NCBI GenBank assembly: GCA_002438635.1
Contig: DJPX01000004.1
Coordinates: 1 to 64,000, forward strand
Direction: 5' to 3'
From: Bacteroidales bacterium UBA6401
GTDB taxonomy: Bacteria > Bacteroidota > Bacteroidia > Bacteroidales > UBA932
DNA: 64,000 nt
A program made the position numbers and the translations under genes. The notes beneath the pieces were generated by a model. The model did no database searches. It saw only the letters and a list, made by a program, of their open reading frames with translations, and was not told where the DNA came from. Below, in pieces: positions 25,044-34,298 of this stretch. The stretch's first letter is position 1. Every line of letters starts with the position of its first letter.

Positions 25044-26468
25044 TTATTCAAACATATCTGGCAAATCGTTTTCATAAAGCACTATAGAATCGGGGGTCAT
25101 CCATTTGGACGCCGCTTTTAGGGCCAATGCCAAATTATCCGCACATACTATGCGCCCATCTGCCAATCCTGACTTTTTCGCTCCCTTCAATATAGCTTCC
25201 CTATTGATTTTATTTACTATCACCAATACATCAGCACATATAGCCGCTTTTGCACCTAGCCGCTCACATTCAGCATATTGCCTATCACCCATCTCTACAA
25301 ACCCAGGAGTAATCACCACGCGATATGCCCCCTCAGGTACAGGCATAGAATGAAGCACGTCTAAAGCCATTGACGCACCCTGTGGATTAGAGTTATATGC
25401 GTCATCTATAATTACCAAACGTCCCTTTCTACTTATGCTCATCCTATGCTCTACAGGTTGAATCTTTAGTACAGCACGTTTTATATGTTCCGTATCAACC
25501 CCCAGATATTTTCCAACCATAATTGCTGCACATAAATTGAGCACATTACTATCTCCCAAAAGATGAGTCTGATAGTGCTGCATCCCATCAAGATCTATAA
25601 AATCAAACTCCATCCCGGCAGATGTGTATGAAATATTGGCTGCACGAGCACTGCATCTATGAGCATCTATGCCGTAGCTATCTACCCTACAGTGCATAGG
25701 GATGTTTTCATACTCTGCAATCCCTTTAGACTCAGCATTAATCACGGCATACCCATTGGCAGGAAGCGATTCTACAAGCTCGAACTTGGTTTTCTGAATA
25801 TTGGCCAATGTCTTGAATGTCTCAAGGTGCATCTCCCCCACTGCGGTTACAATGCCTATGCTTGGATGAACCAAATCACAAATTTCCTTTATATCCCCTG
25901 GCTGCTTTGCTCCCATCTCGACTATAAACACTTGATGGAAAGGTTCCAAGCGCTCCCTTATAGTTCGCACAACACCCATAGTGGTGTTAAAATTACCTGG
26001 AGTCATCAACACATTGTACTTCTCGCTTAATATCCTATATAGGAAATTCTTTGTGCTTGTCTTGCCATAACTCCCAGTGATACCTATTATTATCAATCCC
26101 TTATGGGCGGATAATTTTTTCTTTGCATCATTCAAGTACCATCTTGCTATTAACCTTTCCAAAGGAGTTAGAAATAGTGCCGATAGCATTAACACAAAAC
26201 TTGATAAAACAGCTCCTGCTAAAGCAGCCCAAGGGCTTATGATACACAGAATTCCTTCAAAAAGTAACTCCACGACAAAAAGCCGCCTCATTCGCCGGGT
26301 AAATGTAAATTTAACCTTGGCTTTTCTAAACACCTCAGGTAAAGGATGTCGCTTAAACCATCTCCAATAACGCTCTATCCTATACGAATTCTGCTGGAAC
26401 ATATCCATATAATAAAATATGGATAATAAAAAAAACGCCGCAGATACTATGTAAACAATGCCCAACAT
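25044..26468 (-). CDS. membrane-anchored Mur ligase (MurF-like)
   Basis: 474 aa. The first 110 residues contain a membrane helix (residues 1-22) and a second hydrophobic region (about 64-100, probably two helices), replacing the usual MurF uridine-binding domain. A Mur ligase core follows: IGITGSYGKTSTKNFLYRIL holds the Walker A, TPGNFNTTMGVVRTI and FIVEMGAKQPGDIKEICDLV are the MurF-type central motifs, and DDAYNSNPQGASMALDVL starts the C-terminal domain. It would ligate an amino acid or D-Ala-D-Ala-type dipeptide to a cell-wall precursor at the membrane. Its ATG overlaps the hydrolase stop (TAATG), and ddl follows 19 nt later. It may be the cell's MurF or an accessory enzyme. Confidence 0.82.
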   Translation of the reverse strand: MLGIVYIVSAAFFLLSIFYYMDMFQQNSYRIERYWRWFKRHPLPEVFRKAKVKFTFTRRMRRLFVVELLFEGILCIISPWAALAGAVLSSFVLMLSALFLTPLERLIARWYLNDAKKKLSAHKGLIIIGITGSYGKTSTKNFLYRILSEKYNVLMTPGNFNTTMGVVRTIRERLEPFHQVFIVEMGAKQPGDIKEICDLVHPSIGIVTAVGEMHLETFKTLANIQKTKFELVESLPANGYAVINAESKGIAEYENIPMHCRVDSYGIDAHRCSARAANISYTSAGMEFDFIDLDGMQHYQTHLLGDSNVLNLCAAIMVGKYLGVDTEHIKRAVLKIQPVEHRMSISRKGRLVIIDDAYNSNPQGASMALDVLHSMPVPEGAYRVVITPGFVEMGDRQYAECERLGAKAAICADVLVIVNKINREAILKGAKKSGLADGRIVCADNLALALKAASKWMTPDSIVLYENDLPDMFE

Positions 26469-27211
26469 TACACTAAAAAAGTATGTATCATCGACCTAAA
26501 AAGAGACGGATCATCTAAAAAGGAAAAATGCGAACCACCCTTGACCATGACTAGTCCAGAATCCGGTATCATCCTCTCCATAATACGGGCATCTCGTAAT
26601 GGCGTAGCGCTGTCGTTTTCTCCCCAGAAAAGTAGCACTGGAGCCTTAATCTTAGGAAGATACATCCGAAGATCTTGGCCAACGCATTTACTTAATATAG
26701 CTTTCATCCGATCCGAAGCATTTCTATAATCCGAAGAGCCACGGTTACAACGCATCTTTTCATAGGCATCGCGTTTTTTTACCACCTTCAAAAGCCACCA
26801 CTTGGCCAGTTTGTAAGAATATACCTTTAAGTAGTACCTTGGACCTCTTCTGGGTTTGATTCCAGCAGCATCGGCAAAAAGCATCCTCCTTACCTTATTC
26901 CGAGAAGCAAAGACTATTGCCACTCTTCCTCCAAAGGAATGGCACAAAATCGAAGGCTCCACGATATTCAACTCCATGCATAGAGCTTCCACCATAAGAG
27001 TGTAATCTTCTACACCCCATACGGATAATGGTTCTTGAGATAATCCGAAGCCAGGGAAATCTAAAGATATCACACGATGCTTGGCTAACAAATCGGGCAT
27101 AAAAGAATCGAAAATCTTATGCGTACATCCCCAGCCGTGAAGTAATAACAAGTCGGCGCCGACACCTTGCACTTCATAGTAAACCTTTATGCCCTCGTAT
27201 TCGAAATACAT
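26468..27211 (-). CDS. alpha/beta hydrolase
   Basis: 247 aa, no signal peptide, so cytoplasmic. The fold is clear: oxyanion region LLLHGWGCTHKIFDSF, nucleophile Ser in ILCHSFGGRVA (about residue 92), Asp in LLFWGENDSATPL and His in KGGSHFSFLDDP. The substrate is unknown. It lies 25 nt after the PBP1A stop and overlaps the Mur ligase start by one base, so its job is probably linked to cell-wall precursor or lipid metabolism. Confidence 0.85.
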   Translation of the reverse strand: MYFEYEGIKVYYEVQGVGADLLLLHGWGCTHKIFDSFMPDLLAKHRVISLDFPGFGLSQEPLSVWGVEDYTLMVEALCMELNIVEPSILCHSFGGRVAIVFASRNKVRRMLFADAAGIKPRRGPRYYLKVYSYKLAKWWLLKVVKKRDAYEKMRCNRGSSDYRNASDRMKAILSKCVGQDLRMYLPKIKAPVLLFWGENDSATPLRDARIMERMIPDSGLVMVKGGSHFSFLDDPSLFRSMIHTFLV

Positions 27212-27236
27212 AACTACAATTTATGAAGATTATCGC

Positions 27237-29606
27237 CTAATTAAAGAAATCTTCCGAACTATCTCGCTTTCCGAAAAATTCTTCCGCATTATCTTCGGTC
27301 TCTATATCACCTCCCGTACAACTCAAATCAAGGGTCATGCCCACCGGAGCGTCAAAAGTATCTAATTCGCTAATATCCAGATAAGGGTCTTTTAGACATT
27401 TCTGCATAAAAATACCCCATACCGGCAGAGCCATATTAGAACCACTTCCTAATGCCAACTCTTTAAAATGCACCATTCTATCTTCTCCTCCTACCCATAC
27501 TCCAGCCGTAATTTTAGGGGTATAGCCTATAAACCATCCATCAGAGTTGTCGTTAGTCGTACCTGTTTTCCCACCTATTTCACCTTTTAGCTTATACCTG
27601 TTTCTTAACCGTACACCTGTACCATGGTTAATTACACCTTCCATCAGGTTTACCATAAGATAAGCAGTGCGATCACTTATAGCTTCCGTATGCTTATTGG
27701 TGAATTCTGTAATTAGATTTCCTTCATTATCCTCTATCCTTGTTACGAAAAGCGGCGCAGCATAAACACCTTTTGAAGGGAAGGTATTAAAAGCAGATAC
27801 CATCTCACATAGCGTAAGATCAGCCGGCCCTACGCATAACGAATACACCTCGTCAAAGTGGCTCACTATTCCCATCTTTCGCATCATCTTTCCCATGGCG
27901 GCAGGCCCAAACTGTTTCATAAGGTAGGCCGAAATATTGTTCGAACTATGTGTAAGCCCCCATTTAAGAGTCACTGTCCTCCCTATATAATCGGCTCTGT
28001 CCGTACTTCTCGGAGTCCAAGTCTCGTCATTAACCTTAAAGGTCTGCGGCATATTAACCACCTTATCACACGGAGTCATACCTTCTTGCATAGCAAGTGT
28101 ATAGAGAAAAGGTTTAATGGTACTTCCCACCTGTCGTTTCCCTTGACGGACATTATCATATTTGAAATACTTATATGATGGACCTCCCACATAAGCCCTT
28201 ACCTCTCCCGTTCCCGGTTCAATAGCCATAAAAGACGCGCGCAAAATTGATTTACAATATTTTATGGAATCGTTAGGTGTCATAACCGTGTCCACATAGC
28301 CCTTATCATTCCACGCGAAAACTCTCATTTCTACAGGCTTGTCGAACTGGGCTAGAATTTCTTTTTCGGAAAGACCTTCCTTGCGGCCCACGCGATAACG
28401 CTCACTCCATTTTCTGGCTTGTCGCATTATAGTATTATACGTGGAAGTGTCTATATCATTAGGATAAGGAGGACGTCGTCGGGTACGTATCTCTTTAGTG
28501 AAAAGAGGCTGCAGATTTTTAGAAAGTTGTTCCCGCACGGCTTCTTCAGCGTAACGCTGCATACGAGAATTGAGCGTTACATATATCTTCAATCCGTCTC
28601 TATCAAGATTATACTTTTCTCCATTAGGCTTTTTGTGCTTGTTAAGCCAACCATAGAATTCATCCTGAGCCCATCTTATGGTATCTGCAATATATTCATC
28701 TTCATAAAGATAACGGTTTCGTTTCGGTTTCGATGCACTCATCTCCCGCCTAATCATATCTCTAAAATATGGGGCTAATCCTGAATTATGATCCTGCACG
28801 CTATAATGTAGTTCGATAGGACTGCTTTGAGCCAACACTTTATCTGCATCGGAGATAAAGCCAGCCTTGTTCATCTGAGCTATCACAAAGTCTCTACGAC
28901 CTTTTGCAGCCTCAGGATGAAGCGCAGCATTATAACGGGTAGGCTTATTAACAGCTCCGACCAGCAAGGCTGCTTCTTGAATATTTAACTCTGAAGGCTC
29001 CTTATCAAAAAAAGTTTCACTAGCCGCCTTTATTCCATAAGCACCGCTTCCATAGAATATGGAATTAAGATACATAGCTACTATTTCTTCCTTAGTATAA
29101 TTACGCTCCAACTTTACAGCTGTAACCCATTCCTTCAACTTAATCCAGACCAACGAAACATATTTTGCCCCAGGGAATCCGGTAAGCAATTCCTGACGAG
29201 GATAAAGAGTCTTGGCGAGCTGTTGCGTTATAGTACTTCCTCCACCCTGACTAGAATCCCTTAAAAGCAGCGTTTTAAAAAGTACCCTTCCCAGACTTTG
29301 AAAATCTATACCACAATGACTATAAAACCTCGCATCTTCCGTAGCTATGGCAGCATTGATCACATTTGGAGAAATGTCATCATAAGATACGTATGTCCTA
29401 TTTTCTATGTGAAATGTACTGATCACCACCCCATCTGAGGAAATCAGACGAGTCGCTAAATTATTATTAGGATGCTCCAATTCCTCAAATGAAGGAATCT
29501 GAGCGAACTTCACCACCGAAATTATGAGAACCGTCATCACCAAAAAAGGCAATGTGAAAAGTACCCAAAACCATATAGTAATCTTTTTTCGCGTCCTTTC
29601 TTTCAT
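27237..29606 (-). CDS. class A penicillin-binding protein (PBP1A)
   Basis: Bifunctional peptidoglycan glycosyltransferase and transpeptidase anchored by one N-terminal helix (about residues 8-32). GT51 motifs: ATEDARFYSHCGIDFQSLGR and QGGGSTITQQLAKTLYPR. Transpeptidase motifs: Ser nucleophile in VGSTIKPFLY, SSN in THSSNNISAYL, and KTGTT in GGKTGTTNDNSDGWFIGY. About 789 aa with this start; an ATG seven codons upstream (29627) is equally open, but a TATTTTTG box overlaps it. It is the first gene of the run PBP1A-hydrolase-Mur ligase-ddl-prmC. Confidence 0.93.
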   Translation of the reverse strand: MKERTRKKITIWFWVLFTLPFLVMTVLIISVVKFAQIPSFEELEHPNNNLATRLISSDGVVISTFHIENRTYVSYDDISPNVINAAIATEDARFYSHCGIDFQSLGRVLFKTLLLRDSSQGGGSTITQQLAKTLYPRQELLTGFPGAKYVSLVWIKLKEWVTAVKLERNYTKEEIVAMYLNSIFYGSGAYGIKAASETFFDKEPSELNIQEAALLVGAVNKPTRYNAALHPEAAKGRRDFVIAQMNKAGFISDADKVLAQSSPIELHYSVQDHNSGLAPYFRDMIRREMSASKPKRNRYLYEDEYIADTIRWAQDEFYGWLNKHKKPNGEKYNLDRDGLKIYVTLNSRMQRYAEEAVREQLSKNLQPLFTKEIRTRRRPPYPNDIDTSTYNTIMRQARKWSERYRVGRKEGLSEKEILAQFDKPVEMRVFAWNDKGYVDTVMTPNDSIKYCKSILRASFMAIEPGTGEVRAYVGGPSYKYFKYDNVRQGKRQVGSTIKPFLYTLAMQEGMTPCDKVVNMPQTFKVNDETWTPRSTDRADYIGRTVTLKWGLTHSSNNISAYLMKQFGPAAMGKMMRKMGIVSHFDEVYSLCVGPADLTLCEMVSAFNTFPSKGVYAAPLFVTRIEDNEGNLITEFTNKHTEAISDRTAYLMVNLMEGVINHGTGVRLRNRYKLKGEIGGKTGTTNDNSDGWFIGYTPKITAGVWVGGEDRMVHFKELALGSGSNMALPVWGIFMQKCLKDPYLDISELDTFDAPVGMTLDLSCTGGDIETEDNAEEFFGKRDSSEDFFN

Positions 29607-29668
29607 AATAGGCACAAAAATACTCATTTAATTTTGAAAATTCCTTTATTTGTGATAATCTTTGCATT

Positions 29669-31942
29669 ATGAAATTGGTAATAGTCGAATCCCCGCATAA
29701 GGCGGAAACAATTCAAAAATATTTAGGAAAGGATTATAAAGTAGTCTCTTCCAAGGGGCACATTCGCGATCTTCAAGAAAAAGAATTAAGTGTGGATGTA
29801 AACAACGGATTTACGCCAGAATATGTAATTCCCACAGATAAAAAGAAGATAGTCAGCGAATTAAAAGAATTGGCAAAGAAAGCGGACATGGTTTATCTTG
29901 CATCCGATGAAGACCGTGAAGGAGAAGCTATATCGTGGCACCTGATGGAAACTCTGGGGCTCGATCCGGAAAAGACACAACGTATAACTTTCCACGAAAT
30001 TACGAAAAATGCCATTCTAGAGGCACTGAAACACCCTCGAAAAGTCAATATGAATTTAGTTGACGCCCAGCAAGCCAGAAGAGTATTGGATAGACTAGTC
30101 GGATACGAACTTTCCCCGGTACTATGGAGAAAAATCAAAAGAGGTCTGTCCGCAGGACGAGTACAATCAGTGGCCCTCAGGCTGGTTACAGATAAGGAAA
30201 GGGAGATATTGGCATTCCACCCTCAAGCATACTATAAGGTTGACGGACTTTTCAAAGTAGGCAAAAATAAAGTAAAAGGAAGTCTTGAAGAGAAATTCAA
30301 AACTCAGGACGATGCCGAAAAATTTCTCGAAGACAGTATTGGAGCTACATACACTGTCGCCTCCATCGAGAAAAAGGAGGGTATAAGGATGCCGGCGGCA
30401 CCTTTCACCACCTCTACCTTACAACAAGAGGCTGGTAGAAAACTTAAATATTCCGTTAGCCAGACTATGCGCATTGCCCAAACCCTCTATGAAAGAGGTC
30501 TCATCACCTATATGCGTACCGACTCCACTAACCTTTCTTCGCTAGCAATAAATACGGCCAAGGATTATATTACAGAGCATTACGGCCCTGCTTATTCTCA
30601 CCCTCGCCAGTTCAAGACTCATACTAAAGGGGCACAGGAGGCACATGAAGCAATAAGACCGACCTTTATCGAAAATACCTCTATAGAAGGCAACGCCCAA
30701 GAACAAAAACTCTACACCCTTATATGGAAACGCACCGTAGCATGTCAAATGGCCGAAGCCAAACTCCTAAATACCAATATAAAAGTCGGGCTTGACAAGA
30801 GAGCAGAGCATTACATCCTACAGTCCAGTGAAATCCTTTTCGACGGATTCCTAAAACTCTACATCGAGGGACACGATGACGAAGAGGATGAGAACGAGTT
30901 AAGCCTCCTGCCTCCTATGAATGTAGGCGATACCCTAGCGGCTGTATCCATTGAGGCCAATTGCAAATTCACTCAAGCTCCCCATCGTTTCTCCGAGCCT
31001 TCGCTTGTAAAAAAATTGGAAGAATTAGGGATTGGCCGACCATCTACATACGCTCCTACCATTAGCACACTCACCACCGGCCGTGGATACCTAGTAAAAG
31101 GAGATAAAACAGGAGAGAGCGTGATGGTAACTAACCTTAAATTAATAGCTGGCGTTATTAGCAAAGAAGAAAAGGAAGAAGTCATAGGAGCAGAAAAGGG
31201 CAGGTTACTTCCAACCGAGATTGGTATGGTCGTGAGCGACTATCTTGTGGGAAACTTCTCTGATATCCTTAATTATGGGTTTACCGCGGGAGTAGAAAAC
31301 GACTTCGATAAGATAGCAGAAGGAGATCTTGATTGGCACAAATGTATAGGATCTTTCTACACTCCATTTCACGAAGAAGTAGATAAAGCACTTAATGACA
31401 AGCAATACCATAAAGTTGAAAGGGAACTTGGCATAGATCCTTCAGACGGAAAGAAAGTAGTAGCAAAATTAGGCCAATTCGGTCCTTATGTGCAAAAAGG
31501 CGACGATTCCGAAAAAATATATGCCAGTCTAGGTAAAGGACAACTGATAGAAAGTATAACACTTGAAGATGCTTTAAAACTATTCTCTCTGCCTAGAAAA
31601 ATGGGAGAATTCGAAGGAAACGAAATAGTTCTAAAGAAAGGTAAATTCGGGGCCTATATGCAATACGGAACACGCAACATATCCCTGCCGAAGGGCGATG
31701 ATCCGCTTAAATTGACACTTCAGGACTGTATTGACATCATACAAAAAACTCCTGCTAAAACCGCTATCCATGAGTGGGGAAATATCAGTGTACTGAATGG
31801 TCCGTTTGGTCCATACATTAAAGCTGAAGGTAAAAACTATAAACTACCTAAAGGCACTGACCCTGCGCTACTCACTGAAGATCAGTGTAAAGAGATAATC
31901 AACACCCAATCACCAACCCAAAAAAGAAAATCTAAAAAATGA
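29669..31942 (+). CDS. topA: DNA topoisomerase I
   Basis: Type IA topoisomerase that relaxes negative supercoils. TOPRIM domain at the N-terminus (IVESPHKAETIQKYLG; LASDEDREGEAISWHL), catalytic Tyr in RGLITYMRTDSTNL (about residue 290), and GIGRPSTYAPTI. Unlike E. coli TopA it has no C-terminal zinc fingers but several glycine-rich repeats (LGQFGPYVQKG, KGKFGAYMQYG, NGPFGPYIKAEG) and a basic tail, the usual Bacteroidota form, 757 aa. The next gene overlaps its stop (ATGA). Confidence 0.96.
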   Translation: MKLVIVESPHKAETIQKYLGKDYKVVSSKGHIRDLQEKELSVDVNNGFTPEYVIPTDKKKIVSELKELAKKADMVYLASDEDREGEAISWHLMETLGLDPEKTQRITFHEITKNAILEALKHPRKVNMNLVDAQQARRVLDRLVGYELSPVLWRKIKRGLSAGRVQSVALRLVTDKEREILAFHPQAYYKVDGLFKVGKNKVKGSLEEKFKTQDDAEKFLEDSIGATYTVASIEKKEGIRMPAAPFTTSTLQQEAGRKLKYSVSQTMRIAQTLYERGLITYMRTDSTNLSSLAINTAKDYITEHYGPAYSHPRQFKTHTKGAQEAHEAIRPTFIENTSIEGNAQEQKLYTLIWKRTVACQMAEAKLLNTNIKVGLDKRAEHYILQSSEILFDGFLKLYIEGHDDEEDENELSLLPPMNVGDTLAAVSIEANCKFTQAPHRFSEPSLVKKLEELGIGRPSTYAPTISTLTTGRGYLVKGDKTGESVMVTNLKLIAGVISKEEKEEVIGAEKGRLLPTEIGMVVSDYLVGNFSDILNYGFTAGVENDFDKIAEGDLDWHKCIGSFYTPFHEEVDKALNDKQYHKVERELGIDPSDGKKVVAKLGQFGPYVQKGDDSEKIYASLGKGQLIESITLEDALKLFSLPRKMGEFEGNEIVLKKGKFGAYMQYGTRNISLPKGDDPLKLTLQDCIDIIQKTPAKTAIHEWGNISVLNGPFGPYIKAEGKNYKLPKGTDPALLTEDQCKEIINTQSPTQKRKSKK

Positions 31943-32409
31943 ATGAACACTACAAACTAGATGAGATGGATAGGATAATCCTTGCCAATCTCATTAACGA
32001 TGCCAGAAAACCTTATTTGGAAATTGCACGTGAATGCAAAGTTTCAGGTGCCGCTATACACCAAAGAGTGAAAAAACTAGAGGAAGCGGGGATCATCCTC
32101 GGATCATCCACTTTGATAAAACCTATATCAATAGGTTACTCAATATGCGCTTTTATGTTTTTAAACCTTACCGAAAACAATAAATATCAAGAAGTTATAA
32201 AAGCACTGGAAGACATTCACGAAATCGTGGAATGCCACTTCATAACTGGACGTAGCGCTCTTCTTATAAAATTATACTGTGAAGACAATGCACATCTTAT
32301 GGAAGTAGTGCTAAACACTGTTCAAAAAATTCCATACGTACAGTCTTCTGAAACTATGGTCTCACTTGATGAACCTATCAATAGGCAAATATGGGTTCAT
32401 AAGCCTTGA
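31939..32409 (+). CDS. Lrp/AsnC family transcriptional regulator
   Basis: 156 aa. N-terminal helix-turn-helix (LDEMDRIILANLINDARKPY, CKVSGAAIHQRVKKLEEAGI) and C-terminal RAM ligand-binding domain (ECHFITGRSALLIKLYC). It probably senses an amino acid or related small molecule. Translation is coupled to topA by ATGA, an arrangement I know from other Bacteroidales. Its end overlaps the convergent ispD by 13 nt. Confidence 0.9.
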   Translation: MNEHYKLDEMDRIILANLINDARKPYLEIARECKVSGAAIHQRVKKLEEAGIILGSSTLIKPISIGYSICAFMFLNLTENNKYQEVIKALEDIHEIVECHFITGRSALLIKLYCEDNAHLMEVVLNTVQKIPYVQSSETMVSLDEPINRQIWVHKP

Positions 32410-33101
32410 TAGACTTTTTCCAAGAATTCCAAATCTTCAGGAGTCGTAACTTTTATGTTATATCTCTCTCCAAGAATATAGATAAGAGGCGTTTTATCAT
32501 CACTTACCACAGAAGCATCGTCTGTGTAGTCTGGCGAAAAACCTCTTTGATATGCTTTCTTTAGTACACTGGTGGGAAAAGCTTGTGGGGTCTGTGCTCC
32601 AAAAAGCAAATTCCGATTAGGCGCAGGAGCACCGCTTTCCACATATTCTCCATCCACCGTTGATTTAACAAGAGATTTTAAGGTATCGGTCACTGGAACT
32701 ACGGGGACCACACTCTCCCCGTCCATAGCCCTAGATGCAATTTCCCTTATTAATGATTCACTGACCATAGGCCTTACACCATCGTGTACCAATACTATCC
32801 CATCGTCATCGCGAATATAAGAGAGCGCGTTTTTTACAGAGTGAAACCGAGTAATCCCGCCCTCTACAAGTATCTGTGGGTGCTCGAAATTAGCCTGCCT
32901 GCAGATGTCCTTCCACGTTTTGAAATGGATTTTCGGTAGCACCACCAGCACTTTTGCCTCAGGCAAAGCATCTACAAAACGCTGAACCGTATGTAGAAGA
33001 ATCGGTTTTCCGGCCAATTCCAGAAACTGTTTCGGAGTTCGCGTGCGCATCCTCGTGCCGGAACCTCCGGCAACGAATATTATATAGATATTTTTTGACA
33101 T
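32397..33101 (-). CDS. ispD: 2-C-methyl-D-erythritol 4-phosphate cytidylyltransferase
   Basis: Third step of the MEP isoprenoid pathway, joining MEP and CTP. The nucleotide-binding loop is VAGGSGTRMRTRTPKQFLEL, followed by VLVHDGVRPMVS, PVTDTLKS and TPQAFPTSVLKKAYQRG, and TTPEDLEFLE at the end. 234 aa, normal length. A TATTTTTG box ends 8 nt before its ATG, so the leader must be very short. Confidence 0.95.
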   Translation of the reverse strand: MSKNIYIIFVAGGSGTRMRTRTPKQFLELAGKPILLHTVQRFVDALPEAKVLVVLPKIHFKTWKDICRQANFEHPQILVEGGITRFHSVKNALSYIRDDDGIVLVHDGVRPMVSESLIREIASRAMDGESVVPVVPVTDTLKSLVKSTVDGEYVESGAPAPNRNLLFGAQTPQAFPTSVLKKAYQRGFSPDYTDDASVVSDDKTPLIYILGERYNIKVTTPEDLEFLEKVYQGL

Positions 33102-33109
33102 TCGACATA

Positions 33110-33139
33110 CAAAAATACTAACAAATTTATTTATTTTTG
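33110..33139. promoter_or_regulatory. divergent -7 boxes of ispD and mreB
   Basis: CAAAAATA (33110-33117) reads TATTTTTG toward ispD; TATTTTTG (33132-33139) faces mreB. No TTG at ideal spacing is seen for either. The mreB transcript would have a leader of about 130 nt, and the ispD transcript almost none. Confidence 0.45.
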
Positions 33140-33169
33140 TAAAGAATCATTCTTTCAATGACGTAGACA

Positions 33170-33249
33170 ATAGTTTGTGTGTGGGATTAAGTTTCGCTGT
33201 ACGCACAAACTATCATATAATTAAACAATTATTGACATGCGAAACTTAA
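33170..33249 (+). promoter_or_regulatory. candidate pseudoknotted leader of the mreBCD operon
   Basis: Two interlocking inverted repeats lie in the mreB leader. ATAGTTTGTGTG (33170-33181) pairs with CGCACAAACTAT (33202-33213), 12 bp with one G-U. Within its loop, TTAAGTTTCGC (33187-33197) pairs perfectly over 11 bp with GCGAAACTTAA (33239-33249), 25 nt before the mreB ATG. The two stems cross, giving either a pseudoknot or two competing folds. This is more pairing than chance would give, but I know of no named RNA family here. Confidence 0.5.
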
Positions 33250-33274
33250 GTAATGTAACAACAGAAAAATCGAT

Positions 33275-34297
33275 ATGGCATTCGGATTTCTTAATCAAGA
33301 ATTAGCAATAGATCTCGGCACAGCTAACACCATTATCTATCAAAATGGGGTTATAGTATTGGACGAGCCGAGCATAGTGGCAGTAGATGTAGCCACAGGA
33401 AAATGCCTTGCAATAGGAAGCGAGGCGAAGAAAATGCACGAGCGCATTAACCCTACACTTAAAACCATACGCCCACTAAAAGATGGAGTAATTGCCGATT
33501 TCAACGCTGCAGAGATGATGATACGTGGGTTTATCCGTCAAGTAAGCAAAAGGAAGAACAGTTTGTTTTCTCCCAATTTAAAAGTCGTAATTGGCATTCC
33601 ATCAGGAAGTACGGAAGTGGAGATTCGTGCAGTACGCGACTCCACAGAGCATGCCGGGGGAAGGGATGTCTATCTAATTTTCGAGCCTATGGCTGCAGCC
33701 TTAGGAATCGGCCTTGATGTAGAAGCACCTAAAGGACACATGGTGGTCGACATAGGCGGTGGCACCACAGAAATAGCCGTCATTTCGCTAGGAGGTTTAG
33801 TACAACAAGATAGCATAAGAGTAGCCGGCGATGTATTTACTAACGACATCCAATATTACCTGCGCCAGCAACATAACATCAAAGTAGGAGAGAGTACGGC
33901 GGAAAAAATAAAATGGGCAGTTGGCTCCGTTCTTCCAGAACTCGAAGACGAGCCAGAACCATACGTAGTCAATGGCCCTAACATAATGACAGCCCATCCT
34001 GTAGAGGCTACCATAACCTATCAGGAAATTGCTCACTGTCTGGATAAAAGCATAGCTAAAATAGAAACATCCATAATGCATGTGCTTGAAATGACGCCAC
34101 CTGAATTATACTCCGACATCATCGAAAACGGAATCTATCTTTCTGGCGGTGGCGCGCTGCTAAGAGGATTGGCCAAAAGACTTACGGATAAAGTGAACAT
34201 TAAGTTCATAGTAGCTGAGGATCCACTTCACGCTGTAGCCAGAGGGACCTGCAAAGCCATCAAAAACACTGATAGATATAAATTTTTGATGAGGTAA
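33275..34297 (+). CDS. mreB: rod shape-determining protein MreB
   Basis: Actin-like filament protein that guides lateral cell-wall synthesis on the inner face of the membrane. ATP-site motifs: AIDLGTANTIIY (phosphate 1), VDIGGGTTEIAVISLGG (phosphate 2) and YLSGGGALLRGLAKRL (adenosine). 340 aa, normal length. It heads the five-gene operon mreB-mreC-mreD-mrdA-rodA, with 1-2 nt gaps, and has a long structured leader. Confidence 0.97.
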   Translation: MAFGFLNQELAIDLGTANTIIYQNGVIVLDEPSIVAVDVATGKCLAIGSEAKKMHERINPTLKTIRPLKDGVIADFNAAEMMIRGFIRQVSKRKNSLFSPNLKVVIGIPSGSTEVEIRAVRDSTEHAGGRDVYLIFEPMAAALGIGLDVEAPKGHMVVDIGGGTTEIAVISLGGLVQQDSIRVAGDVFTNDIQYYLRQQHNIKVGESTAEKIKWAVGSVLPELEDEPEPYVVNGPNIMTAHPVEATITYQEIAHCLDKSIAKIETSIMHVLEMTPPELYSDIIENGIYLSGGGALLRGLAKRLTDKVNIKFIVAEDPLHAVARGTCKAIKNTDRYKFLMR

Positions 34298-34298
34298 A

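Noticed and set aside
29640..29668. TAATCTTTG as a topA promoter
   Set aside because: One extra base separates TA from TTTG compared with the consensus, and no -33 element fits; too weak to list.
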